Below, piece after piece: positions 20,704-29,729 of a stretch of 64,000 bases of DNA. How positions within the stretch are numbered: the first letter of the stretch is position 1; every line of letters starts with the position of its first letter. Location of the stretch: assembly GCF_000718515.1 (NCBI RefSeq), contig NZ_JNZS01000007.1, positions 248,001 through 312,000 of the forward strand. Direction: 5' to 3'. A program made the translations under genes and the position numbers. The notes below the pieces were generated by a model. It searched no databases and was not told where the DNA came from. It saw only the letters and a program-made list of their open reading frames with translations. Source of the stretch: Micromonospora parva (GTDB lineage Bacteria > Actinomycetota > Actinomycetes > Mycobacteriales > Micromonosporaceae).

Positions 20704-22301
20704 CAGCGACCGCGACGCCGGCAACCCGCCCGCAGCCGGCAATGCGAGGGCTCGCGGTGCGACAGGTACGCCGGGGTGCCGTGGTCGTGACCGCCGTCTG
20801 CGCGGGCATGTCCGCGCTGGTGGTGGTCGGCTACCGCGCGGACGCGCTGGATCCGGCCGCCGTGGCGGCGCTGGCCCGCAACCCTGCGATCCGTACCCTC
20901 TTCGGCGATCCGGTCGCGCTCGACCAGGCCGGCGGGTTCACGGTGTGGCGTACGGGCACCGTACTGGCGGTGGTGCTCGGTGTGTGGGCGATGCTGGCTG
21001 CCACCCGGATCACCCGTGGGGAGGAGGACGCCGGCCGGTGGGGCCTGCTGCTGTCCGGCCGGGTCACCCTTGCCGAGGCTGTCCGCCATCACCTCGGTGT
21101 CCTGGCCGTCGTGCCGGTCCTCGTCGGAGCGGCGACAGCGGCGGCGATGATCGCCGCGGGAGCGGAGAGCACCGGTTCGGTGCTGCACGGCACCGGCCTC
21201 GCTGCCGTCGGCCTCTTCTTCGTCGCGGTCGGAGGAGTCGGCGCGCAGCTGTTCTCCAGCCGGTCGGCGGCCAACGGTGCCGCTGCCGCCGTGCTGGTGG
21301 TCGGGCTACTCATGCGGATGGTCGGCGACGGTGTCCCCGCGCTGGCCTGGCTTCGGTGGCTGTCCCCGTTCGGGCTGATGGCGCTGACCCGCCCGTTCGC
21401 CACCGGTCGAGGGCTGCCGGTGGTGGTGCTGACATGTGCCGCCCTGCTGCTACTGGCCCTCGCGGGTTGGCTCGCGGCGCGGCGTGACGTCGGCGCGGGG
21501 ATTCTGGCGACGTCCGACAGTCGGCCGGCGCGTACCGCATTGCTCGGTTCGGTGCCGGCCTTCGCGGTACGACGCACCATGCGACCGCTGGCCGCGTGGT
21601 CTGCCGGAATCGGCGCGTACTTCCTGCTCCTGGGTCTGATCGCCCGGTCCATGACCGAGTTCCTGACCGGCAATCCCCAGTTCGCGGCCATGGCGGCCCA
21701 GGCCGGCTTCCCCGCACTCGGCACTGTGGAGGGTTACGCGGCCACCATGTTCACGCTGCTGGCCGTGCCGGTCGGGGTGTTCGTCTCGGTGCGGCTCGCC
21801 GCCACCGCCGCGGACGAGAATGCCCGGCGTCTCACACTGGTGCTGGCCGCACCGGTGACCCGACTGCGCTTGTTGGCCGCCGAGGCGACCATCGCCGGGT
21901 GCGCCGCGCTGCTCCTGATCACGCTGTCGGGCCTCGCCATGTGGGCCGGCACGGCCATTGTCCATGCCGGGCTCGGGGCCGCTGACGCGCTCGCCGGTGC
22001 CTGGAACGTCGCGCCGATCATGGTGCTCTGTCTGGGAGCCGGCGTCCTGGCGCTCGGCTGGCGGCCGCGTACCGTGGCGGCGGTCGGCGCTCTTCCGGCC
22101 GCTGGTGGGTTCGTGTGGCAGGTCATCGCCGACAGCGTCGACGCCCCCGCCTGGGTCCGTGCGCTGTCCCCGTTCGCGCACCTGGCCGCGGTGCCGGCCA
22201 CCGCACCGGCCTGGCGGGCAGCAGCGGTGATGGCCGGCATCGCCGCAGCAGGAGTGGTCGCCGGCTCGATCGGCTACCGCCGCCGCGACCTGTGCACCTG
22301 A
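20700..22301 (+). CDS. Large ABC-2 exporter permease (duplicated)
   Basis: A 533-residue protein with about twelve membrane segments in two similar halves; each half ends with a LSPFxxL/RRD motif (WLSPFGLMAL...AARRDVGAG and ALSPFAHLAA...YRRRDL). This is the double-length permease type that pairs with one ATPase gene, here the upstream one. Substrate unknown. Confidence 0.82.
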   Translation: MTATATPATRPQPAMRGLAVRQVRRGAVVVTAVCAGMSALVVVGYRADALDPAAVAALARNPAIRTLFGDPVALDQAGGFTVWRTGTVLAVVLGVWAMLAATRITRGEEDAGRWGLLLSGRVTLAEAVRHHLGVLAVVPVLVGAATAAAMIAAGAESTGSVLHGTGLAAVGLFFVAVGGVGAQLFSSRSAANGAAAAVLVVGLLMRMVGDGVPALAWLRWLSPFGLMALTRPFATGRGLPVVVLTCAALLLLALAGWLAARRDVGAGILATSDSRPARTALLGSVPAFAVRRTMRPLAAWSAGIGAYFLLLGLIARSMTEFLTGNPQFAAMAAQAGFPALGTVEGYAATMFTLLAVPVGVFVSVRLAATAADENARRLTLVLAAPVTRLRLLAAEATIAGCAALLLITLSGLAMWAGTAIVHAGLGAADALAGAWNVAPIMVLCLGAGVLALGWRPRTVAAVGALPAAGGFVWQVIADSVDAPAWVRALSPFAHLAAVPATAPAWRAAAVMAGIAAAGVVAGSIGYRRRDLCT

Positions 22302-22634
22302 CGGTGATCAGTTCGACCCGACCCGGACGCCGCCGGTGGCGAGGTGCGGCGTTGCGCATCCGGATCGCCGCCCTCGCGGCGAATCCCGTCGCCATGCACG
22401 ATCGTGGTATTGCGCCCCGGAATTGCGCACCACCGGTGCCGGGCTGACCGTCCAACGTGTCGCGCGACGATCGCTGCGGCTTATTGCCGCCCGCGCCGCT
22501 ACACCCTGGAAAGAATCACACAACGACCCCAGGGTGTCCCCTCTCACAACGATCTTCCCCAGCTATTCACCGTGGCGTCGGTATTCTTGATTAGGCACAG
22601 TCTGCACCTTATGCCCGTTAGCTGAGGGGGGATC
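22302..22634. other. 333-bp intergenic region upstream of acyl-CoA dehydrogenase
   Basis: No gene or strong hairpin is visible. A relatively AT-rich segment (22560-22625) precedes the GAGGGGGGATC ribosome-binding site and probably holds the promoter. A TTGATT...TTATGC pair with 16-nt spacing near 22587 is a possible -35/-10. Confidence 0.35.
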
Positions 22635-24614
22635 ATGCCCGATCACATCGACCTCGCTCGCCTGCGAGACGTGCTCGACGGACCGTGGGCCGACGTCCGC
22701 AACGCCCACCGGAATCACCTCGACGCGCGCTTCCTCCCGGTGTACGGCGAGACCGGTGACCAGGCACGGGAGCGGATCACCCGACTGCTCACCGAACTCC
22801 CCGCCGAGCTGGGCATGGCGTCGGCCTTTCCCCCCGAGTACGGCGGCAGGTCCGACGTCGGCGGGTCGATCGTGGCCAGCGAGATGCTGGCGCAGGTCGA
22901 CCTGTCGCTGATGGTCAAGGCCGGCGTGCAGTGGGGCCTGTTCGGCGGTGCCGTCGCCGCCCTCGGCACCAGACGACACCACGACGCCTACCTGCGGGAC
23001 ATCATCTCGGGCCGGATCTTCGGTTGTTTCGCGATGACCGAGACCGGCCACGGCTCCGACGTCCAGCAACTGCGCACCACCTGCACGTACGACCCGCAGA
23101 CGCAGACCTTCGACCTGCACACGCCGCACGAGGCGGCCCGCAAGGACTACATCGGCAACGCCGCACGGGACGGGCGGATGGCGGTGGTCTTCGCCCAACT
23201 GATCACCGACGGACGACGGCACGGCGTGCACGCGTGGCTGGTGCCGATCCGCGACGCCCAGGGCAATCCGCTGCCCGGCGTGAGCATCGGCGACGCCGGC
23301 GCCAAGGGCGGGTTACTCGGCGTGGACAACGGGCGGCTCAGCTTCGACCACGTGGCAGTGCCCCGCGACATGCTCCTGGACCGGTACGGTCAGGTCGCCG
23401 AGGACGGCTCGTACTCGAGCCCGATCGAGAACGACTCCCGACGCTTCTTCACCATGCTCGGCACCCTGGTCCGCGGCCGGGTGAGCGTGGGTGGCGCCGC
23501 GTCCGCGGCCACCAAGTCGGCACTGACCATCGCGGTGCGCTACGGCGACATCCGCCGCCAGTTCGGCACGCCCGGCGCGGACCGGGAGGTGCTGATCAAC
23601 GACTACCTGGCCCACCAGCGCAAGCTGCTGCCCGCCCTGGCCACCACGTACGCGCTGCACTTCGCCCAGACCGAGCTGCTCACCTCTCTCAGCGAGGTGC
23701 AGGGCGGCGACGGCCCGGTCGACGAGCAGCGACAGCGGCAGCTGGAGTCCCGGGCCGCCGGTCTCAAGGCGGCGCAGACCTGGCACGCCACCCGCACCAT
23801 CCAGATGTGCCGCGAGGCGTGTGGCGGCGCCGGTTACCTGGCCGAGAACCGCCTGCCCGGTCTGAAGGCGGACACCGACGTCTTCACCACGTTCGAGGGC
23901 GACAACACGGTGCTGCTGCAACTGGTGGCCAAGGGGCTGCTCACCGGCCACCGGGACGCGTTCGGCTCGTTGGACGGCTGGGGGCGCGCGTCCTTCGTCG
24001 CCGACCAGGTCCGCGAGATGGTGCTCGAGCGTACCGCCGCGCGCTCGCTCATCGAGCGGCTGATCAGCGCGGTGCCGGGCCGCGACGACGAGGTAGCGGT
24101 CACCGATCGCGGTTGGCAGCTCAAGGCCTTCGAGGACCGCGAGAGGCACCTCCTCGACGGCGCTGTCCGCCGGCTCCGCAACGGCGCGGCCACCAAGAAG
24201 GACCGTTCCTTCGACATCTTCAACGACGTCCAGGACCACGTTCTCGCGGTCGCCACCGCGCACATCGACCGGGTCACCCTGGAGGCGTTCGTCGCCGGCA
24301 TCGAGGAGACCGCCGACCCCGCGGTCCGGGCGTTGCTCTCCCGGGTCGGTGACCTGTACGCGCTCAGCGTGATCGAGGCCAACAAGGGTTGGTTCCTGGA
24401 GCACGGCCGGCTGACACCGGCCCGCTCCAAGGCGATCACGGCCGTGGTGAACGGCCTGCTCAAGGAGCTGCGCCCGCACATGCGCACCCTCGTGGACGGT
24501 TTCGCCATCCCCGAGGCCTGGCTGAACTGCGCCATCCTGAAAGAGGAACCCGACCGGCAGGACTCGATGGCCATCCACGACGCCGCCGGCGATCGCCAGG
24601 TGGTACCGGCGTAG
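22635..24614 (+). CDS. Acyl-CoA oxidase/dehydrogenase-family flavoprotein
   Basis: A 659-residue protein, longer than ordinary acyl-CoA dehydrogenases (~380) and similar in size to peroxisomal-type acyl-CoA oxidases. FAD/substrate motifs are CFAMTETGHGSDV, the second CREACGGAGY and FTTFEGDNTVLLQL, whose Glu is the expected alpha-proton base. It should catalyse alpha,beta-desaturation of acyl-CoA with O2 or an electron-transfer protein. It stands alone. Codon 227 (23313-23315) is TTA. Confidence 0.85.
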   Translation: MPDHIDLARLRDVLDGPWADVRNAHRNHLDARFLPVYGETGDQARERITRLLTELPAELGMASAFPPEYGGRSDVGGSIVASEMLAQVDLSLMVKAGVQWGLFGGAVAALGTRRHHDAYLRDIISGRIFGCFAMTETGHGSDVQQLRTTCTYDPQTQTFDLHTPHEAARKDYIGNAARDGRMAVVFAQLITDGRRHGVHAWLVPIRDAQGNPLPGVSIGDAGAKGGLLGVDNGRLSFDHVAVPRDMLLDRYGQVAEDGSYSSPIENDSRRFFTMLGTLVRGRVSVGGAASAATKSALTIAVRYGDIRRQFGTPGADREVLINDYLAHQRKLLPALATTYALHFAQTELLTSLSEVQGGDGPVDEQRQRQLESRAAGLKAAQTWHATRTIQMCREACGGAGYLAENRLPGLKADTDVFTTFEGDNTVLLQLVAKGLLTGHRDAFGSLDGWGRASFVADQVREMVLERTAARSLIERLISAVPGRDDEVAVTDRGWQLKAFEDRERHLLDGAVRRLRNGAATKKDRSFDIFNDVQDHVLAVATAHIDRVTLEAFVAGIEETADPAVRALLSRVGDLYALSVIEANKGWFLEHGRLTPARSKAITAVVNGLLKELRPHMRTLVDGFAIPEAWLNCAILKEEPDRQDSMAIHDAAGDRQVVPA

Positions 24615-24651
24615 GGGAAGGCCCGGAAGCCCGCCCCGGCTCGGCCGAAGG

Positions 24652-24681
24652 GTGCCCGCCGGCTCTGGGGTCGGCGGGCAC
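24652..24681. terminator. Bidirectional terminator
   Basis: A perfect 10-bp stem (GTGCCCGCCG/CGGCGGGCAC) with a 10-nt loop between the convergent acyl-CoA dehydrogenase and FAD-oxidoreductase genes. Confidence 0.75.
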
Positions 24682-24698
24682 CGTCGTGGTGGTAGAGG

Positions 24699-26108
24699 TC
24701 AGCTGCAGCAGCCGCCGGCCTGAGCGGGGGCGGCGTCGAGGGTGACCAGGTTCAGGGGCGTGGACAGCAACCCGCCGGAGATGCCGGTGGCGAGTCCGCG
24801 TGCCACCGGCTCTGCTGCGGACGCCGGCCCGCAGCAGCTGTCGCCGGTGGCGGAGTCGGCGGGGTTGCTGCTGCACACGCCGGTTTCGGGCAGGTCGAGC
24901 TGGACGGCGTGGGCGGCGTCCCAGTCGCCGGCGAGGGCGGCGACGACGGAACGGACCTGCTCGTACCCGGTGGCCATGAGGAAGGTGGGCGCCCGGCCGT
25001 AGGACTTCATGCCGACGGCGTAGTAGTCGGTTTCCGGGTGGGCGAGTTCGTTCACGCCGTGTGGGGGGACGGTGCCGCAGGAGTGCTCGTTCGGGTCGAT
25101 CAGCGGCGCGAGGGCGCGGGTGGCACCCATGATCGGGTCGAGGTCCAGGCGCAGCTCGGCGGCGATCGAGTGGTCGGGGCGGAAGCCGGTGGCGGCGACG
25201 ACCCGGTCGACGGTGACGGACTCCTCTTCGCCGTCGGCGTGGCGCACCAGCACAGTGACCCGGCCATCTGTCGGGGTGAGGGCGTGCACGGAGAAGCCGG
25301 TGAGCAACCGGATCCGGCCGGCGTCGACGTGCGCGCGCAGCCGGGAGCCCAGGGCGCCACGCGCCGGGAGGGCGTCGGCGTCCCCGCCGCCGTAGGTACG
25401 CGCCGGTGAGGCGGTCCGGATCGCCCAGGTCACCGCGGTGCCCGCCGTGGACTCGGCCAGTTCGGCCAGGGACAGCAGGGTGTTCGCGGCGGAGTGGCCG
25501 GCCCCGACGACGAGGGTGTGCCGGCCGGCGAAACGGTCCCGGGCCGCGCCGAGAACATCGGGCAGCGCGTGCTCCACAAACGCGGCGACGGTGCTCTCGC
25601 CGTGGGCGGGCAGGCCGGACGCGCCCAGGACGTTCGGGGTGCCCCAGGTGCCGGACGCGTCGATGACGGCGCGGGCGAGGAGCTCCTCGCCGTCGCTGAG
25701 GCGGATCAGGAACGGGGTGGAGTCACGACCGGCCGTGCGCAGCCGATCCAGGCCCCGGCGGCTGATCGCCTCGACCCGGGCGCCGTAGCGCAGGTGCGGC
25801 TTGAGCTGCGCCAGCTCGGCGAGGGGCTGGAGGTAGTCGCGGGCCAGCTCCGCTCCGGTGGGCAGCGCCTCCAGATCGGGGACGACCCAACCGGCCGCGT
25901 CGAGGAGGCGGCGGGCGGCCGGGTCGATGTTGTACCGCCACGGCGAGAAGACGCGCACGTGCCCCCACTGGCGGACGGCGGCGCCCGGGGTGTCGCCGGC
26001 TTCGAGGACGGTGAACGCGATGTCCCGCTCGTGCAGGTGCGCGGCGGCGGCCAGACCTACCGGGCCGGCACCGATGACCATGACGGGCAGCTCGTTCAGG
26101 GTGCTCAT
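24699..26108 (-). CDS. Arsenic-cluster FAD/NAD(P)-dependent oxidoreductase
   Basis: A 469-residue flavoprotein: FAD motif VIGAGPVGLAAAAHL near the N-terminus, a second Rossmann motif VVGAGHSAANTLLSL in the middle and the ATGFRPD motif of flavin monooxygenase-like enzymes. The C-terminus carries Cys pairs (DSCCGP and terminal GGCCS) that could bind As(III). It lies with ArsN-, ArsR-, ArsC- and Acr3-like genes and is probably an ArsO-like arsenic flavoprotein; the reaction is not established here. ATG at 26108 with AGGAG suitably upstream. Confidence 0.72.
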   Translation of the reverse strand: MSTLNELPVMVIGAGPVGLAAAAHLHERDIAFTVLEAGDTPGAAVRQWGHVRVFSPWRYNIDPAARRLLDAAGWVVPDLEALPTGAELARDYLQPLAELAQLKPHLRYGARVEAISRRGLDRLRTAGRDSTPFLIRLSDGEELLARAVIDASGTWGTPNVLGASGLPAHGESTVAAFVEHALPDVLGAARDRFAGRHTLVVGAGHSAANTLLSLAELAESTAGTAVTWAIRTASPARTYGGGDADALPARGALGSRLRAHVDAGRIRLLTGFSVHALTPTDGRVTVLVRHADGEEESVTVDRVVAATGFRPDHSIAAELRLDLDPIMGATRALAPLIDPNEHSCGTVPPHGVNELAHPETDYYAVGMKSYGRAPTFLMATGYEQVRSVVAALAGDWDAAHAVQLDLPETGVCSSNPADSATGDSCCGPASAAEPVARGLATGISGGLLSTPLNLVTLDAAPAQAGGCCS

Positions 26109-26126
26109 CAGCAAGACTCCTCTGCT

Positions 26127-26145
26127 TTGACAGTTATCGAATCAA
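26127..26145 (-). promoter_or_regulatory. TTGA-N11-TCAA dyad upstream of the arsenic flavoprotein gene
   Basis: TTGACAGTTATCGAATCAA, 19-37 bp before the start codon, has inverted TTGA/TCAA ends and is AT-rich relative to its surroundings. It may be an ArsR operator/promoter. Confidence 0.3.
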
Positions 26146-26182
26146 CGGAGTGGACGGGGCCCACGGGTGGGCCTGCGGTTGG

Positions 26183-26680
26183 TCAGGCGACGACGGGGCT
26201 GCGCCGCTCGAGCAGGACGACGTCGCGCCAGCGGCCGTGGTGACGACCGATCCGCTCGCGTACGCCGATGATCCGGAAGCCGGCCCGCTCGTGCAGGGTG
26301 AGGCTGGCCGCGTTCTCGGGGAAGACTCCGGACTGGATGGTCCAGATGCCGGCGGCCTCGGTGGAGATGATCAGCCGGTCCAGCAGCAGCCGGGCGATGC
26401 CGCGGCCCTGCGCGGCGGGATCGACGTAGACGGAGTGCTCGACCACCCCGGCGTAGACGTCGCGGGCCGAGGTGGGTGCGACGGCGATCCAACCGAGCAC
26501 CCTGTCATCGGCGTCCACCGCGACGAAGCGGTGGTCGGGCAGCTTCGCCGCGTCGAACGCCGACCAGGTCGGTGCGGTGATCTCGAAGCTGGCGTTACCG
26601 GCGTCGAGCCCGGCCTGGTAGATGGCCAGGACCCGCTCGGCGTCCTCGTCCCGCAGGGGGCGCACCGTGATGTCGGTCAT
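26183..26680 (-). CDS. arsN: ArsN-like GNAT N-acetyltransferase
   Basis: A 165-residue GNAT enzyme of the phosphinothricin/arsinothricin acetyltransferase type: VRPLRDEDAERVLAIYQAGL at the start, GWIAVAPTSARDVYAGVVEHSVYV, acetyl-CoA loop AAQGRGIARLL and HERAGFRIIGVRERIGRHHGRWRDVVLLER. ArsN1 enzymes acetylate arsinothricin and give resistance to that arsenic antibiotic. The arsenic gene context favours this over herbicide-type activity; substrate choice is inference. Confidence 0.75.
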   Translation of the reverse strand: MTDITVRPLRDEDAERVLAIYQAGLDAGNASFEITAPTWSAFDAAKLPDHRFVAVDADDRVLGWIAVAPTSARDVYAGVVEHSVYVDPAAQGRGIARLLLDRLIISTEAAGIWTIQSGVFPENAASLTLHERAGFRIIGVRERIGRHHGRWRDVVLLERRSPVVA

Positions 26681-26844
26681 CAGCAGGTTCCGTTCGGGCT
26701 GGGGGCGGGTCGACCCATGACCACCTCACCCTTTCATCGGCAACAGGCGATTAAGGCTATCCACGGCGAGCGAAGGACCGTCGGAGACAGGTTGCGCGGG
26801 GCAGCCCACGTCGCGTGGGAGCGACGCCGCTCGGTGCCGAGGCG

Positions 26845-26872
26845 CTGTCTTGACGTCCGTCGAAACAGACAG
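26845..26872. promoter_or_regulatory. CTGTCT-N16-AGACAG inverted repeat upstream of arsR
   Basis: Six-base arms separated by 16 nt lie in the divergent region 36 bp before arsR. The spacing is wide for an ArsR site, so this is a weak operator candidate. Confidence 0.25.
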
Positions 26873-26907
26873 TTGCACGCTGATTAGAGAGATGTCAACC
26901 TAGAGGA

Positions 26908-27303
26908 ATGTCGAAACAAGCGGCGCCTCTCCCCCTCGTGGACGTGACAGCCGACGCGGTCTGCTGCCCGTCCTTGGCGCAGCACCGCATGCCGGCCGAG
27001 ACCGCCACCCTGCTCGCGCCGGCGTTCAAGGCCCTCGGCGACCCGGTTCGCCTGCAGCTGATGTCGATGATCGCCTCCGCCGACAACGGCGAGGTGTGCG
27101 TCTGTGATCTCACCCCCGCCTTCGACCTCACCGGTCCGACCATCTCGCATCACCTCAGGACCCTGCGCGAGGCCGGCCTCGTCGACGCCGAGCGGCGCGG
27201 CACCTGGGTGTACTACCGGGCCCGACCGGTGATCCTGCGCCAACTCGCCGCGCTGCTCACCGTCGAACCGGTGACCGCCGCACAGCCTGCCACCGACTCC
27301 TGA
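26908..27303 (+). CDS. arsR: ArsR-family arsenite-responsive repressor
   Basis: A 131-residue winged-helix repressor. The sequence EVCVCDLTPAF carries the vicinal CVC pair that senses As(III) in ArsR, followed by the recognition helix LTGPTISHHLRTLREAGLV. An extra CC near residue 22 may complete a three-coordinate site. First gene of arsR-arsC-acr3, divergent from the flavoprotein/acetyltransferase pair. It probably represses both directions. Confidence 0.9.
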   Translation: MSKQAAPLPLVDVTADAVCCPSLAQHRMPAETATLLAPAFKALGDPVRLQLMSMIASADNGEVCVCDLTPAFDLTGPTISHHLRTLREAGLVDAERRGTWVYYRARPVILRQLAALLTVEPVTAAQPATDS

Positions 27304-27350
27304 CCGGGCGCTCTCCCGACGCCGCACCCCGTACTGAAAGGAGGGCCCTG

Positions 27351-27758
27351 GTGCCCGCCAAGCCCAGCGTCCTGTTCGTCTGCATGCACAACGCCGGCCG
27401 CTCCCAGATGGCCGCCGGCTGGCTGCGCCACCTCGCCGGCGACGCCGTCGAGGTCCGCTCCGCCGGCTCCGCTCCCGCGGAAACCGTCAACCCGGCCGCC
27501 GTCGAGGCGATGCGCGAGGTCGGCATCGACATCACCGACCAGACACCGAAGCTCCTCGAGTACGCCACCGCGGAGACCTCTGACGTCATCGTGACCATGG
27601 GCTGTGGGGACACCTGCCCGGTCTTTCCCGGCAAGCGCTACGAGGACTGGAAACTCGACGACCCCGCCGGCAAGGGCGTCGAATCGGTACGCCCCATCCG
27701 TGACGAGATCCGTACCCGGGTGGAGAAACTCCTCAGCGACTTGCGCTCCGCCATCTGA
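27351..27758 (+). CDS. arsC: Arsenate reductase, LMW phosphatase-like (thiol-dependent)
   Basis: A 135-residue enzyme with the P-loop VCMHNAGRSQMA (CX5R) and the second Cys pair in GCGDTCPVFPGKRYEDW, the pattern of thioredoxin- or mycothiol-coupled arsenate reductases. It reduces As(V) to As(III), which the next gene exports. GTG start at 27351 after AAAGGAG. Confidence 0.9.
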   Translation: MPAKPSVLFVCMHNAGRSQMAAGWLRHLAGDAVEVRSAGSAPAETVNPAAVEAMREVGIDITDQTPKLLEYATAETSDVIVTMGCGDTCPVFPGKRYEDWKLDDPAGKGVESVRPIRDEIRTRVEKLLSDLRSAI

Positions 27759-27826
27759 CCGCGCGAGCGCACCGGCCACCAGACCTGCCACCGGCCCCCC
27801 GTGGAACCAACAGAGGAACCAGGCAC

Positions 27827-28921
27827 ATGACGACGCCGACCACCCCGTCGAGCACCGCACCCCGACTCTCGACGCTGGACCGGCTGCTGCCGGTATGGAT
27901 CGGCGCCGCCATGGTCGCCGGCCTGCTCCTGGGCCGGTTGATCCCCGGCCTCGACGAGGCCCTCGACCTCGTCAAGGTCGGCGGAATATCCGTACCCATC
28001 GCCCTCGGTCTGCTCGTCATGATGTACCCGGTCCTGGCGAAGGTCCGCTACGACCGCCTCGACACCGTGACCTCCGACCGACGCCTGCTGATCTCCTCCC
28101 TGGTGATCAACTGGCTCGTCGGCCCCGCCGTCATGTTCGCCCTGGCCTGGTTGCTCCTACCCGACCAGCCCGCGTACCGCACCGGCCTGATCATCGTCGG
28201 CCTGGCCCGCTGCATCGCGATGGTCATCATCTGGAACGACCTGGCCTGCGGCGACCGCGAGGCCGCCGCCGTCCTGGTCGCCCTCAACTCGGTCTTCCAG
28301 GTCCTCGCCTTCGGCCTGCTCGGCTGGTTCTACCTCACCGTGCTGCCCGGTTGGCTCGGCCTGGAGCAGGCCGGGCTCTCCGTCTCCGGCTGGGACATCG
28401 CCGGCAGCGTCCTGGTGTTCCTCGGCATCCCCCTGGCCGCCGGCTACCTCACCCGCAGACTCGGCGAACGCGCCAAGGGCCGCGACTGGTACGAGGCGAG
28501 GTTCCTGCCGCGGATCGGGCCGGTCGCCCTGTACGGGCTGCTGTTCACCATCGTGCTGCTCTTCGCCCTGCAGGGCGACGCGATCACCGCCCAGCCCTGG
28601 GACGTGGCCCGCATCGCGGTGCCGCTGCTCGCGTACTTCGGGATCATGTGGTTCGGCTCGTTCGCCATCGGTCGGGCGATCGGCCTGAGCTACGAACGCA
28701 CCACCACGCTCGCCTTCACCGCCGCCGGCAACAACTTCGAACTCGCCATCGCCGTGGCGATCGGCGTGTTCGGCGTCACCAGCGGTCAGGCCCTCGCCGG
28801 CGTCGTCGGGCCGTTGATCGAGGTGCCGGTGCTGGTCGCCCTCGTCTACGTCAGCCTCGCCGCCCGGCGCCGGTTCGGTCACCCCGACATCAAGCAGCTG
28901 AAGCCGGCAGCTTCGGGGTGA
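27827..28921 (+). CDS. acr3: Acr3-type arsenite efflux permease
   Basis: A 364-residue membrane protein with about ten segments. The conserved catalytic Cys is in GLARCIAMV and a conserved tract is TAAGNNFELAIAVAIGVFG. It exports As(III) using the proton gradient. It ends the arsR-arsC-acr3 operon, 68 bp after arsC. Confidence 0.9.
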   Translation: MTTPTTPSSTAPRLSTLDRLLPVWIGAAMVAGLLLGRLIPGLDEALDLVKVGGISVPIALGLLVMMYPVLAKVRYDRLDTVTSDRRLLISSLVINWLVGPAVMFALAWLLLPDQPAYRTGLIIVGLARCIAMVIIWNDLACGDREAAAVLVALNSVFQVLAFGLLGWFYLTVLPGWLGLEQAGLSVSGWDIAGSVLVFLGIPLAAGYLTRRLGERAKGRDWYEARFLPRIGPVALYGLLFTIVLLFALQGDAITAQPWDVARIAVPLLAYFGIMWFGSFAIGRAIGLSYERTTTLAFTAAGNNFELAIAVAIGVFGVTSGQALAGVVGPLIEVPVLVALVYVSLAARRRFGHPDIKQLKPAASG

Positions 28922-28959
28922 CCGCTTGACCCGCGTTCCGGTTCTCGGGAAGAGACGGC

Positions 28960-29607
28960 TCAGCTCGGGACGCTCAGCGCGCCGAGGGCACGACCGGCCT
29001 CCCGGGCGGACTGCAGGGCCCCGGCGTGCATCTGGGCGGCCTGGTCGACGAACGCGTCGAGTGCGGGGTTGACCCCGACCAGGGTGAACTCGCGTTCGAC
29101 AACGGTGAGGTCGGCGCCCCAGCAGTCACCGATGATCCGGCGCAGGTACGGCGTCGAGTGGTCCCAGCCCTCCCGAGGTGTGCCGGCACCGTACGCGCCA
29201 CCACGCACCGTGGCGAGCACTGTGGGCTTACCCGCCAGGAACGGCTCCGTTGTCGCCCGCGGGTCCGCGAGCACCACGTCGACGTACGTCTTGAAATGCT
29301 GGGAGACGCCGAAGTTGTAGAGCGGCACGGCGAACAGCAACGCGTCGGCGGCCCGCAACTCGTCCACCAGCGTCGCGGCGAGGGCCACCGCCTCCCGCTG
29401 CTCGGCGGTGCGTTCCTCGGCCGGCGTCATACCGGCGGACACCGCCGCCGCCCAGAGGGTTGCCGGCAGGGTGTCCACCCCGACGTGGCGGCGCTCGACG
29501 GTGTCGCCGGGATGACTGGCGAGCCACTCCTCCTCGACGATGTCCGCGATTTCACGACTCGCCGAGCCGTGCGTTCGGATGCTGGCATCAAGCCGGAATA
29601 AGGTCAC
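28960..29607 (-). CDS. FMN-dependent NADH-azoreductase-like flavoprotein
   Basis: A 215-residue flavodoxin-fold protein of the AcpD/AzoR family: LFRLDASIR at the start, PLYNFGVSQHFKTYVDVVL and TVRGGAYG. It reduces azo dyes or quinones with NAD(P)H. GTG 29607 is chosen for GGGAG 5 bases upstream; GTG 29613 is an alternative. Codon 3 (29599-29601) is TTA. Divergent from a MarR regulator, with two palindromes between them. Confidence 0.82.
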   Translation of the reverse strand: MTLFRLDASIRTHGSASREIADIVEEEWLASHPGDTVERRHVGVDTLPATLWAAAVSAGMTPAEERTAEQREAVALAATLVDELRAADALLFAVPLYNFGVSQHFKTYVDVVLADPRATTEPFLAGKPTVLATVRGGAYGAGTPREGWDHSTPYLRRIIGDCWGADLTVVEREFTLVGVNPALDAFVDQAAQMHAGALQSAREAGRALGALSVPS

Positions 29608-29629
29608 GAGCACTCCCTGGGGAACTGAG

Positions 29630-29675
29630 GTTCAAGGTTGAACTTCACCCTAGAGCAGATTGTTCAAGCTTGAAC
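29630..29675. promoter_or_regulatory. Tandem MarR operators
   Basis: GTTCAAGGTTGAAC (29630-29643) and the perfect palindrome GTTCAAGCTTGAAC (29662-29675) share GTTCAA/TTGAAC arms and have centres 32 bp apart, about three helical turns. They lie between the divergent azoreductase and MarR genes and most likely bind the MarR protein to control both. Confidence 0.8.
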
Positions 29676-29729
29676 CTGAAGGAGACGTCCCTCACCCTCG
29701 TGAACCACGCCGACACGTACGCTTGCGCC

